Assembly: GCF_958979055.1 (NCBI RefSeq)
Contig: NC_084891.1
Location: 29,446,001-29,510,000 of the forward strand
Direction of reading: 5' to 3'
DNA length: 64,000 nucleotides
DNA from: Alnus glutinosa
Taxonomy: Eukaryota; Streptophyta; Magnoliopsida; Fagales; Betulaceae
Part shown: positions 30,154 to 39,459 of the stretch, piece by piece
Layout: each line of letters begins with the position of its first letter
Numbering within the stretch: position 1 is the first letter of the stretch
Made by a program: the position numbers and the translations under genes
Notes under the pieces: model-generated
Database searches by the model: none
What the model was told of the DNA's origin: nothing
Seen by the model: the letters and a program-made list of their open reading frames with translations, nothing else

Positions 30154-32775
30154 TCATGTGGCAGTTTGTTCATGAAGGTCGGCAGTTAGAGGAGGACAGA
30201 TCAGTAGATTGAACCCAAACTTCACCTGCAATTCCTGAAGCATCTTTGCTGATTCTGAGCTGCTCCATAATACCTCCACTTCTCGGACAGCGGTCAGATT
30301 CAATCGATTCGAAGGGAGCATGGTCAACTCATTGCATTGTTTGATAACCAAATGCTTGAGGCATGGCATTGCGCCTCTCCTCTGTTTCCATTTTTTAATT
30401 TTCAAATTTTCTAATTTAAGGACATGAAGTTGAGGAAACGAACCTGCAAAGACGTGGAGCTTACTAGAAAGCAAACAATTTTGTACTTTCAATATCTGCA
30501 GATTGGGAAGTTCCCCCAGCACTTTCATGTCTCTACGAACTTTTAAGCGCACACGTCGTAAGGTTATCTTTGTTATTGTTGATGGAAGTGACATTGGAAG
30601 ACAACGAAATTCTGAACAATTTAGAATCTTCAATATTCGAAGATGATGTAAATGGTGGAGGCTTTTTAGAGCATCTACTACTTCGGTGTTGCTTTCGTCA
30701 GACGCAAACCACAATCCTAATTTCCTTACATTAGGGATACTTAGTGAACTTTGTGGCTTAAGCGAGACAGTGGAAAGGACTTGGAGGTTCTCCAGAACTT
30801 CAACCTCTGGGTCCAAATCGTTAGGTAAACTCACTGGCCCAGATACGTACAGATTCCGTAAACGTCGCAGTTTCCATATCCCTTTTGGCAAACAATTCAG
30901 AAAAGTGCCTTTCATGTTAAGGGTTTCTAGATTTATAAGGTTGCCAATTGAATGTGGAATAGCTTTCAGTGCATCAGACTCGATACCCAAGTACCTCAAA
31001 TGGATCAATTTTGTTATCACTGTGGGAATGGAGTAGAGACTTACATACCCGAAATTAAGCACCCGACCCAACTTGAAGTGTTCGTGGACCCATTTCCATT
31101 GCTTCGGATCTAAGCCATATGTATCTTGTTTGAAAAACAACAATGAGCGGACACTTGGAGTTGGTTTGCTACGGGGGTTTAGATCAAAAAATCTAATAAC
31201 GGTACTATGGAGGGAAACTCTGCGGGATATGGGCCAATTGAAATTGGTAACTACGTCAAGAAATTTGTCAACTACGCACCTTTGTATGCAGAAGCTTTGC
31301 ACAAGATCATGGATGCGGCATGTCTTTGCTCCTCCATCTGTCCTTCTGCTAACTATTTGGACCAAGCTTCGATCAATGAGCTCCTCCAAGTAGTCTTCAG
31401 CAACATCCTCTGGGTCTATATTGCGAGAGTGTTGTATGAAACCCTCCGCAACCCACAAGTTGATCAGTAACTTTACAGGGATCTCAAAGTATTTTGGGAA
31501 TACACCAAAATACAAAAGGCATGGTTTCAAGTGTCGGGGCAGCTGAAAGTAGCATAATTCCAGCATTTGTTGGGGTTTCCAAGGTACATGACGATTAAAT
31601 TTCGCCCATGTTTCGTATTTCTTCTCTTTGTTTACTAAAATGCCCGCTAATAACACAATTGTAAGGGGTAAGCCAGTACAAGCTATAGCGAGTTGTCTCC
31701 CTGGAGTTTCTAATTCGGGAGGACATGTTCCTCCCCGGAACACCTTCTTACTTAAGAGTTCCCAGCTTTTATCTTTGTTAAGAAACGAGAGATAGTAGGG
31801 AGCAATAAGGCTTGCATTCGTTTGGGTGCTAGTGGTGATGATCTTCAGTATTCTGCTTCCGTTCGACTCATCAGGAAAAGATAATCTTAGCTTATCCAAG
31901 GAATATTCGAGATTCGCAAAATCGTCCACGACTACTAGGTACCTCTTCCCTTGCAAGCATTTGAACAGCTTCTTTTTTAGTTCATCCTCACTCAAGTATT
32001 TGAACAACTTCTTCCTTGCCAACTCATCTGATTTTGACATCACAGACTTCAAAATTTCAATTAACACATCTCTGCTGCTGAAATCGTTAGATAGGTACAC
32101 CCACGCACGGAAATTAAAGTGACTCTTGATGTCAACATTATTGTAGATTTTTCTGGCGAGGGTGGTTTTGCCCGACCCAGCCCAGCCGCCGATTGAAACG
32201 ACATCAAGCTGTTGATTAATCCCTTCCGTAAGCTGTTTCACCAATGTCGTCGAGGCGGAATCGAAGCCCACCACGTCATCTTCCTCGACTTCTCTCATAC
32301 GTTTGTGCAGTGCCTCCGTCGCTGCATCTACGCTAGCTTCAGCTCTTTCAATGCCATGCCTTTCTATATTGCCGTAGATTGTGTTGATTTCTTTGTTTAG
32401 GTCTTCTATCTTCTTGTGAACACCATGAAGCAATCTTACGTGGGTGGCATTATCAATCTTCTTCGGCTTGTCTGTCTGTATTGCATCGTCGAAGATGATT
32501 GCGTCGATAACATCCTCAGCCCTGTAAGCAACGTCCACGATTTTCCTGATTACATCGTCCACCATTTCATGGCCACTCCGTTTCCCCTTGGATTTATCCC
32601 ACGCCATTTCATGGCCGCTCCGTTCCCCCTCGGAGTTCTTGAGGAATATATTTGTCAGTCTGAGCTCCCGATGAAGCGACTTGACTTGATCCTCAACTCC
32701 ACCTAAGGAGTTCACTTCTCCTGCCAGTAGCTGGGACAAGTGCTCTACGAGAAAATCAACAACAAAGTCGGCCAT
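30154..32775 (-). CDS. NLR2, CC-NB-LRR immune receptor (subtype B, atypical NB-ARC)
   Basis: Intronless, 873 residues. The N-terminus starts MADFVVDFLVEHLSQLLAGE, agreeing with the MADA-type helix at most conserved positions. EDVID lies at 87-91. A duplicated RSGHEM phrase (residues 52-57 and 66-71) lengthens the coiled-coil domain. NB-ARC: P-loop GWAGSGKTT (197-205, Lys203 intact), Walker B VVVDDF (281-286; Phe in place of the usual Ile-x-Trp pattern), RNBS-B reading GSRILKIITTS (306-316), which lacks the normal Arg, GLPL (368-371) and IHD (488-490). LRRs fill the C-terminal 330 residues. It faces NLR3 head to head with 986 bp between the start codons. Likely an intracellular receptor or pair member with altered nucleotide sensing; that last point is inference. 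Confidence 0.94.
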   Translation of the reverse strand: MADFVVDFLVEHLSQLLAGEVNSLGGVEDQVKSLHRELRLTNIFLKNSEGERSGHEMAWDKSKGKRSGHEMVDDVIRKIVDVAYRAEDVIDAIIFDDAIQTDKPKKIDNATHVRLLHGVHKKIEDLNKEINTIYGNIERHGIERAEASVDAATEALHKRMREVEEDDVVGFDSASTTLVKQLTEGINQQLDVVSIGGWAGSGKTTLARKIYNNVDIKSHFNFRAWVYLSNDFSSRDVLIEILKSVMSKSDELARKKLFKYLSEDELKKKLFKCLQGKRYLVVVDDFANLEYSLDKLRLSFPDESNGSRILKIITTSTQTNASLIAPYYLSFLNKDKSWELLSKKVFRGGTCPPELETPGRQLAIACTGLPLTIVLLAGILVNKEKKYETWAKFNRHVPWKPQQMLELCYFQLPRHLKPCLLYFGVFPKYFEIPVKLLINLWVAEGFIQHSRNIDPEDVAEDYLEELIDRSLVQIVSRRTDGGAKTCRIHDLVQSFCIQRCVVDKFLDVVTNFNWPISRRVSLHSTVIRFFDLNPRSKPTPSVRSLLFFKQDTYGLDPKQWKWVHEHFKLGRVLNFGYVSLYSIPTVITKLIHLRYLGIESDALKAIPHSIGNLINLETLNMKGTFLNCLPKGIWKLRRLRNLYVSGPVSLPNDLDPEVEVLENLQVLSTVSLKPQSSLSIPNVRKLGLWFASDESNTEVVDALKSLHHLHHLRILKILNCSEFRCLPMSLPSTITKITLRRVRLKVRRDMKVLGELPNLQILKVQNCLLSSKLHVFAGSFPQLHVLKLENLKIKKWKQRRGAMPCLKHLVIKQCNELTMLPSNRLNLTAVREVEVLWSSSESAKMLQELQVKFGFNLLICPPLTADLHEQTAT

Positions 32776-33761
32776 ACTTGCTTATCTTCCCTCCCTTGAA
32801 TCTTTAAAAAACTCAGAAACACGGTGAAAGGGAAGGGAGGATGTAAGTTGTTTACCCTTGGAATTTTTATTTTTTTTTCTTATTGCTTTTTTCTCTGTTC
32901 TTAGTTGAGGTGGTAGTTGTTGGGGAGGAAGGAAATTGAGGGGGAAAGAACGGTATGTCTTTGTCATCGTAATTAAAGACGGAACAGTATGTCTTTTTAA
33001 AGAAGAGAAATGACGGAAATGAGGGAAAGAACGGTGGAAGAAGTAATTAGGAAATTGAGGGAAAGAACGGTATGTCTTTGTCAACGTACGTGTCTTGGTC
33101 AGGGATTTTTTTAATTTGTCTTGCCCTCTGTCTCCTTGTTGATAGGAGAAATCACTACGAGCTTTCACACAGGGGTTGTGATTTATGCACTATTAGTGCA
33201 CAACCTCAAAATATATTGAAGTAGGACTCGCACAATAAATTTCATCCCAATATATCTTAAAATTGTGTGCTAATTGTGTATTAATTGTATTTTTATCATT
33301 TCCCTTCACACAATTGATAAAGATGACCCATCTTACAAGATTTTGGGGAAGTTTATCATTTCTCTTCTTCAAAAAGTCATCGTAATTATTGACCCACGAG
33401 TCCTCTCTATGAGCAACCAACAAGTTTTTCTTCATACCCACCGGTCATTGTAATTTGTAATTTCTGAACTGAGTTCTTCCACTTTTCCTTCCTTCCCTCT
33501 TAATCTCTTTCTCCCCTATCCATTACCACCACCTCAACTAACAAAAAGAAAAAGCCCAAGAAAAGTTTTGAGTGGCTTTCCAAGATCGAAACGTAAAAAA
33601 TGGTGTTTTACCCGCGGACTTGATCAATCAGTTTCCTTTCATCCTCCCTTTCTCTCTTTCCTCTCCCTCCCGGCCATCACCTCCCCAACAATTAATGGGG
33701 AAAAAAACACAGGTTAATCTGTGAGTTTGAAAGACATTTAAGGGAGCGAAGATAAGCAAAA
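32776..33761. promoter_or_regulatory. Shared divergent promoter of NLR2 and NLR3
   Basis: Each half carries a diverged copy of the subfamily promoter block in its own direction, so the region is roughly an inverted repeat. The NLR2 side holds tandem GGGAAAGAACGGT phrases (near 32940, 33022, 33060). The NLR3 side has a W-box at 33389-33394, 373 bp before the ATG. A MITE sits at about 33180-33305. Confidence 0.6.
33180..33305. mobile_element. MITE (AATATAT foldback family) in the pair-1 promoter
   Basis: Inverted arms: GTGCACAACCTCAAAATATA and the complement of TATATCTTAAAATTGTGTGC. The same family is seen at 42085-42215 and within the 52.3 kb array. The equivalent divergent promoter of NLR4/NLR5 lacks it. 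Confidence 0.5.
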
Positions 33762-36359
33762 ATGGGAGACAATCCTGTTACTTTCCTCCTACAGTACTTG
33801 CCCGAGGTACTCGCACAAGAAGCAAATTTCCTTCGTGGAGTGGAGGATCAAGTCAAGTCACTTCAAAGGGAGCTCAATCTGATAAATATCTTCCTTGAGA
33901 ACTCAGAAGGGGAACGGAACGAGCATGCAATAGTGAGGGAGGTAGTCAGCCAAATCAGGGACGTTGCTCACGAGGCTCACGATGTTATTGACACATTCAT
34001 CCTCAACGTTGCAAAACACAAGAGGAGGAGCACGGTGGGGAAGATATTCCATAGCGTTACCCACGCAAATATGCTTCATCATGTTGCAATGAAGATCGAA
34101 GCCATAAACAGAGAATTGAATAAAATCTACAACAATAGAGAAAGGTACGACATTGAAAGAACTGAAGCCAGAAAAGTAGATGTGGCGGATCGAGAGAAGT
34201 CACTGAACAGACGTAGGAGAGAAGTTGAGGAAGATAACGTGGTGGGCTTCGTTCACCACTGGAAGACATTGGTGACGCAACTTACTGATCGAAGGAATCC
34301 TAAGCTCGATGTCATTTCAATCATCGGAATGGGCGGGTTGGGCAAGACCACTCTTGCCATGAAAATATACCAAAGTGGTCATGTCAAGAGGCACTTTAAT
34401 TGCCATGTATGGGTGTACGTATCTCAAGATTTCAGAATCAGAGAGCTGTTGGTTACAATTTTAAAGGAGATGGCAATATCAGATGAGTTGAGAAGGAGGC
34501 TCAAATACTTGAGTGAGAATGAGTTACAAAACAAGCTGTCCGAATATTTGCAAGGGAAGAAGTACTTTGTAGTCATGGACGACATCTGGAGTTCTGAAGT
34601 CTGGAATGAGGTAAGATCTGTATTTCCTGATAACTTTAATGGAAGCAGAATATTGATCACTAGCCGCAATAAAAAAGTGGCTCTAGATGCACGGCAGTCT
34701 TCTGATCCCTACCTTCTCCCATTTCTTAAAGACGATGAAAGTTGGAGACTCTTATGTAAGAAGGCGTTCCCGTTAGGAAGGGGTTGTCCTGGAGAGTTAA
34801 AAACACTGGGGGGACAAATGGCAATAGGTTGTCGTGGCCTACCACTTTCCATTGTAGTATTAGGGGGCCTTTTAGCAAAAGTAGAGAAGACACACCGAAC
34901 ATGGTCTGAAATCTGTGGCAATGTAAATTGGCACCTTAGTGAATGCAAAGACATATTGGCCTTGAGCTACACCCACCTACCTCGGCACTTAAAACCGTGC
35001 TTTTTGTATCTTGGTGTCTACCCAGAAGACTTTGAGATCCCTGTAAAGCAACTGATCAACCTATGGGTGGCTGAGGGTTTCATACAACACACTGATCACA
35101 AGGTAAGTTCAGAAAAAGTTGCGGAAGACTACTTGAAAGAGCTCATTGATCGAAGCTTGGTCCAAATGGCCAGCGTAAGGACAAATGGAAGAGCAAAGAC
35201 ATGTCGTGTCCATGATCTTCTACGAGACTTCTGCATATCTAAGAGTGTAGAAGAGAAGTTTCTTGAGGTTCGTGATGTTAAGAATTTATCCACGAATGCA
35301 TCCCGCAGACTTTCCATACAGGGTAGCATTGATCCATATATTTCTTCTAACCCCTCTCACCCTACATCTGCCCGTTCTTTGTTGTTTCGCGGCGATGATA
35401 CATATAGCGGCTTTGATCCAAACCATTGGAAATGGGTCAATGAAAACTTCGAGTTGGTTCGAGTGCTTAGTTTCAAGCATGTAGATCTCTATTCTATTCC
35501 CAAAATGATATCAAAATTGATTCATTTGAGGTACTTGGGTATAGAATCCGATGCACTGAAAGTTATTCCGGATTCCATTTGTAACCTTGTGAATCTAGAA
35601 ACACTTGACATGAGAGGTACTTCTCTCAATCGGCTGCCAAGAGGGATATGGAAGCTGCGCCGTTTAAGAAATCTGTATACGTCTGGGCCAGTGAGTTTAC
35701 TTCACGATTTGAACCCAAAAGTTGAAGCTATGTGGAACCTCCAAGTCCTTTCCACTGTATCGCTCGACCTACAAAATGTGCCCCTGATTGCCCCTACTGC
35801 AATAAGGAAATTAGGAATATGGTTTGCGTCCAATGAGAGCAACTGTGGGGCAATAGATGTTTTGGCAAGTCTTCACCGGTTAGCTCATCTTCGAACATTG
35901 AAAATTATAAATTGTTCAGAACTTCTAAGTTCATTTCCATCGACAATCACCAAGATAACCTTTCGAGAAGTGTATTTAGGAGTGGGTGGCGGCATGATGG
36001 TGCTCGGGCAACTTCCCAATCTTCACATACTCAAACTACGAAGTTGCTTCCTTTCTAACCTTGAAGTGGATGCAGAACCCCCTCCTGGACTCACAGTTAT
36101 TGCAGATTCGTTTCCTGTACTCGAAGTTTTGAAATTGGAAAAATTGGAAATTGAAAATTGGGAACAGGGGAGAGGCGCAATGCCACTCCTCATGTGTTTG
36201 GCTATCAAAGAATGCAATGAGTTGACAATGCTTCCTCGGGACGAACTACAGAGTTTGAATGCCTTGCGAGATGTGGAGGTGTCAGGGAGTAACATATCTT
36301 TGAAACCGATGCTTGAGGAATTGCAGAGGAATCGTGGGTTTAATCTACTGATCAAATAA
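33762..36359 (+). CDS. NLR3, CC-NB-LRR immune receptor (subtype A)
   Basis: Intronless, 865 residues. Coiled-coil N-terminus starting MGDNPVTFLL, with AHDVID in place of EDVID (residues 72-77). NB-ARC is canonical: P-loop GMGGLGKTT (189-197), kinase-2 VVMDDIW (270-276), RNBS-B GSRILITSR (294-302), GLPL (359-362), RNBS-D CFLYLGVYPEDFE and VHD (483-485). The LRR domain runs from about 530 to the end. It is a close paralogue of NLR5 and divergently paired with subtype-B NLR2. Probable cytosolic immune receptor able to bind and exchange nucleotide. No integrated decoy domain was seen. Confidence 0.95.
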   Translation: MGDNPVTFLLQYLPEVLAQEANFLRGVEDQVKSLQRELNLINIFLENSEGERNEHAIVREVVSQIRDVAHEAHDVIDTFILNVAKHKRRSTVGKIFHSVTHANMLHHVAMKIEAINRELNKIYNNRERYDIERTEARKVDVADREKSLNRRRREVEEDNVVGFVHHWKTLVTQLTDRRNPKLDVISIIGMGGLGKTTLAMKIYQSGHVKRHFNCHVWVYVSQDFRIRELLVTILKEMAISDELRRRLKYLSENELQNKLSEYLQGKKYFVVMDDIWSSEVWNEVRSVFPDNFNGSRILITSRNKKVALDARQSSDPYLLPFLKDDESWRLLCKKAFPLGRGCPGELKTLGGQMAIGCRGLPLSIVVLGGLLAKVEKTHRTWSEICGNVNWHLSECKDILALSYTHLPRHLKPCFLYLGVYPEDFEIPVKQLINLWVAEGFIQHTDHKVSSEKVAEDYLKELIDRSLVQMASVRTNGRAKTCRVHDLLRDFCISKSVEEKFLEVRDVKNLSTNASRRLSIQGSIDPYISSNPSHPTSARSLLFRGDDTYSGFDPNHWKWVNENFELVRVLSFKHVDLYSIPKMISKLIHLRYLGIESDALKVIPDSICNLVNLETLDMRGTSLNRLPRGIWKLRRLRNLYTSGPVSLLHDLNPKVEAMWNLQVLSTVSLDLQNVPLIAPTAIRKLGIWFASNESNCGAIDVLASLHRLAHLRTLKIINCSELLSSFPSTITKITFREVYLGVGGGMMVLGQLPNLHILKLRSCFLSNLEVDAEPPPGLTVIADSFPVLEVLKLEKLEIENWEQGRGAMPLLMCLAIKECNELTMLPRDELQSLNALRDVEVSGSNISLKPMLEELQRNRGFNLLIK

Positions 36360-36392
36360 TGACTTCATTCGGAGAGAGCCAGCATGCTGCAG

Positions 36393-36509
36393 GTATACTT
36401 TCTCTACCTTTTTCTTTCTATTCTAATCCAATTTGTCTTGATAAAGTTCTCGACTAATTTCTCTTGCTTTTGTCTTCTCTTCAATTAATGTTATAATTAC
36501 TAATAACAG
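36393..36509 (+). other. Predicted 3'-UTR intron of NLR3
   Basis: GT follows CATGCTGCAG 33 bases after the stop; the acceptor is ATAACAG. NLR5 keeps the same structure. Confidence 0.5.
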
Positions 36510-37208
36510 AGAACTTCGACGGAAACGTAATTGGTGTTCTGTTCCTTTCGACTGCTAGCTGTTGCAAGGCTCTCCTTTTTTTCTTTCTTTTCAAGGCTAT
36601 CTCATTCAATCTTGCATACTTTTGTAACTTTTTGTGATTTCACGTACTTTGTTGTTACCGTGATTGTTGAAGTAGGGACTATGATCTAAGGAATTCTCTT
36701 CCATTCTCTTATGTTAGTGTGCATAATGTTGGACTTACAACTACTTCAGAATTTGATTAGAACTATATCAGTAAGTTGTAAAAGAGTTTGTATAAATCTA
36801 GCCTTTTCCATATTTATTATAAATCTTGTGATGAGTCTTCTTCTTCGTGTGTCTCTGTCGATGAAGAGGTTGGAGGTTCTCTTGTGTAGAATACTGCACT
36901 GTCAGTAAATTGTTGCGGCCGCTGCTCAATCCGTGGAATGAAGGATTTTTGGAGGACTCAAGAGTAAGAGGGCAGAGTATCAGTAGTGTGCTCTACCTTA
37001 AATTCTCCTCACAAATAGGTGTCCAATTACAACGTACAAGAAAATTTGGGCAAAATCTCCAATTGTAGGGCACTCCAGTTTGATACCAATATTGTTGTCA
37101 TCAAATTTTTATAATTTAATTTACAAATAATAATTAAAATTAAAATTATCATATATTAATAAAAATATCTTAGGTATTATGTGACAATATTTTACGGTAG
37201 ACTATATT
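36510..37208. other. NLR3 3' flank
   Basis: Collinear with 62458-63115 downstream of NLR5. It includes the shared phrases GAGTCTTCTTC and AATTCTCCTCACAAATAGGT. No separate gene. Confidence 0.6.
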
Positions 37209-37217
37209 ATATGACTA

Positions 37218-37587
37218 GGAAAAAATATATATTAGCCCCCCAAACTACTACCCTTTCTCCGGATGACCTCCTAATACTATCAATGCTTAGATTCTGGCCC
37301 CTCAAACTACCACTTTCTAATTTTTTTGGCTCCATCCGTCCATTTATGCTATCAATTCTAAACAAAATTTCGAAAATACCCCTCCTACACTTTGAAATTC
37401 TCACGGTTAAGGGAGGGGTATTTTCAGGTTTTTGGCCAATTTCTGTTAGAATTAACGGTATAAATAGACGGATGGGGCAAAAAAATCAGAAAGTGGTAGT
37501 TTGGGGGGTCGGAGTGCAAGTGTTGGTAGTTCGGGGGGCCATCCGGAGAAAGGGTAGTAGTTTGGAGGGCTAATATATATTTTTCCC
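37218..37587. mobile_element. MULE-type MITE with 9-bp target duplication
   Basis: A 370-bp foldback. The left end starts GGAAAAAATATATATTAGCC and the complement of the right end is GGGAAAAATATATATTAGCC. Arms extend over 100 bp. ATATGACTA at 37209-37217 and 37588-37596 is an exact 9-bp duplication, the Mutator signature. Confidence 0.88.
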
Positions 37588-37689
37588 ATATGACTATGTA
37601 AAATTACAAAAATACTCTATTGTATAACTAACTGGCTCCTTTCCAATTCCTCTCAATTGGAGAGGATCCAATTCCTCTATCATTGGGGT

Positions 37690-37776
37690 GTTTGGTAAAA
37701 ATTGTTGAGTTGAATTTAATTTTTAATTAGTAGTAAAAAGTGATTGATGTAATATAAAGTAAAATGAATTTGTATG

Positions 37777-37813
<37 letters not shown>

Positions 37814-37940
37814 CTTATATTGTAATGGATTTTTTTTTTTTATTTGAATAGTAATAAAAAAAAATTGTTAATGTGATATAAAAAATAAAAAATAAAAAAA
37901 ATTTAAAATTGATTATTTTTTGAAAAAGTGAAAATAAAAG
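37690..37940. mobile_element. MITE copy (GGGCTTGTT family) with poly-A expansion
   Basis: It shares AAAGTGATTGATGTAATATA and a second block TTAATGTGATATAAAA with 15045-15257. A run of over 30 A interrupts it at 37779-37812. Confidence 0.4.
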
Positions 37941-37944
37941 AGAA

Positions 37945-38085
37945 GAACATGCCCACTATCTTGAGTCTTGATGCCAGCAATAATTCACATTACTTTATGA
38001 TTTGTAATGAGATTTGCCAATATGTCTAATATTCTGCCATTATCTTCTTGACAGCCGATGCACCAAATTGACAATGAATTGAAGC
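37945..38085 (-). repeat. Detached foldback satellite fragment
   Basis: Inverted relative to the main array: ACTATCTTGAGTCTTGATG and CTGCCATTATCTTCTTGACAG are complements of the array unit. Confidence 0.6.
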
Positions 38086-38415
38086 AATAATTCATATGGG
38101 TTTAAATTCAACCGGTTATAATAGGTCAGGAACCCACAACTGAGTACCAATTGGCTTCGGGTAACCGGGCACCCTGAGCCGATTCCCGTTATTACATTTT
38201 TAAAATCCCGATTATAACCGGGTAACCAGCTCGAGATATATATATATATATATATTAAAAAAATAATTTACCTATCTTTACCCTTTACCCTAATTCATAA
38301 TTTCACGAATCAGTGAATCACTTGTTCCGACTTTTCGTCTTTTCATTCACTTTTCCAGTTTTCTTTTCACTCACTTTTCATGCACCTAAGCTAAGCACCG
38401 TCACCTGATTTCTTA
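38086..38415. other. Unassigned, AT microsatellite
   Basis: No gene seen; an AT run lies near 38235-38255. Confidence 0.5.
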
Positions 38416-39104
38416 GAGCATTCGTAGTAAGCTCGTCTCTTCAGCGAAATCACCAAAATCAGTCAAGTTTACTCAAAAACACGTCCACAACAAGCTCTCT
38501 ATTGCTACAGTAAATCAGCCGATTGTCAAAAAGCCTCGTCTCTTCAGTGGAGTCAATTTCTCTCATCTCCTATTATTTTTCTGTTTTTAATTCCATTTTC
38601 GCGGGTTCGACGAAGCCAACTTCCTTCGTCTCTTTCCAGTCGCCAAGAAAGCCAAGATCGACAGAGGAGAAGCTGGAGAACGGGTTGGGTCTGGAGATAG
38701 TTACAACGGCGGGGCCGGGTGTTACAATTGCGGCGATCCGAGGCACGTCACTAGGGATTAGGGTTCCGCTGAATCTAGTAGCAGAGGAGGTCCATAGTCA
38801 ACTAATCTTTCATTTTCGCGGGTCGGCGAAGGTCAAGAAAAAGCCGGCCATCGAGGAAAAGCCAGCTGTTATCAGGAAGCCGGTCGTCGAGGGTTGGGTC
38901 TGGAGAAGGAGAACAAGTTGGGTCGATGGAGGTCGGTTGAAAAGTGGTTATTTTAAAACTAATAAAAAATAATATTTATTTAAAGTAGAGAATATTTAGA
39001 GAATTTGGTATTTAGAGCTTTTGAAAAGTAGGTAGCTGAAATAACAAAAGTAAATTTTCTAGCTAAAATTTGATTAAACTTTGATGAGCTTACTACAAAT
39101 GCTC
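38416..39104. mobile_element. PIF/Harbinger-like non-autonomous element with gene-like cargo
   Basis: Ends GAGCATTCGTAGTAAGCTC and its near-perfect complement (one mismatch), flanked by TTA (38413-38415, 39105-39107). The interior is GC-richer than the surroundings and contains, on the plus strand near 38700-38760, CYNCGDPRHVTRD after a Gly-rich run. This resembles the CCHC zinc knuckle of plant glycine-rich/cold-shock-domain proteins and is cut by a stop. A 149-residue frame at 38523-38972 overlaps it in another phase and has no known domain. Probably captured host exon sequence. Confidence 0.65.
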
Positions 39105-39164
39105 TTAATTCTTCCTTCCAGAATCTTCGTTCAGTGCATCCAAACATGCCATAAGGGTTGATTT

Positions 39165-39450
39165 GGTTTTGTGATTTCAAAAAATGGGATTTAAAAATAG
39201 AGATTTAAAAATATGCAATTTGAAAAAGTGATTTTTAAAAACGTAATTAAGCATTTGACAAAATCGAAGTTTGACCTTTAAAATCGCAGATTTGCTTTTA
39301 AAATTTTGAATTTCCAAAAAAACACTATATTGTCTACAATTTGAAAATAAAGATTTCTGCGTTTTCAAATCATAATTTTTTAAAAATACAATTTTTAAAC
39401 AATTCATTTTTAACAATTTAGTTTAAAATTACACATTTTACTTAAGAAAT
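39165..39450. repeat. AT-rich dispersed repeat
   Basis: Similar to 28546-28799 (GATTTCTGCGTTTTCAAATC and neighbours). Both copies lie just left of an orphan NLR promoter block. Confidence 0.5.
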
Positions 39451-39459
39451 TATAATCCA

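Noticed and set aside
33762-36359. Integrated decoy domain in a paired NLR
   Set aside because: The N- and C-termini and the linkers of all five NLRs were read; only coiled coil, NB-ARC and LRR are evident.
38523-38972. 149-residue host gene
   Set aside because: The frame lies wholly inside a TTA-flanked element, and the recognisable zinc-knuckle fragment is in a different phase, so it is not a convincing gene.
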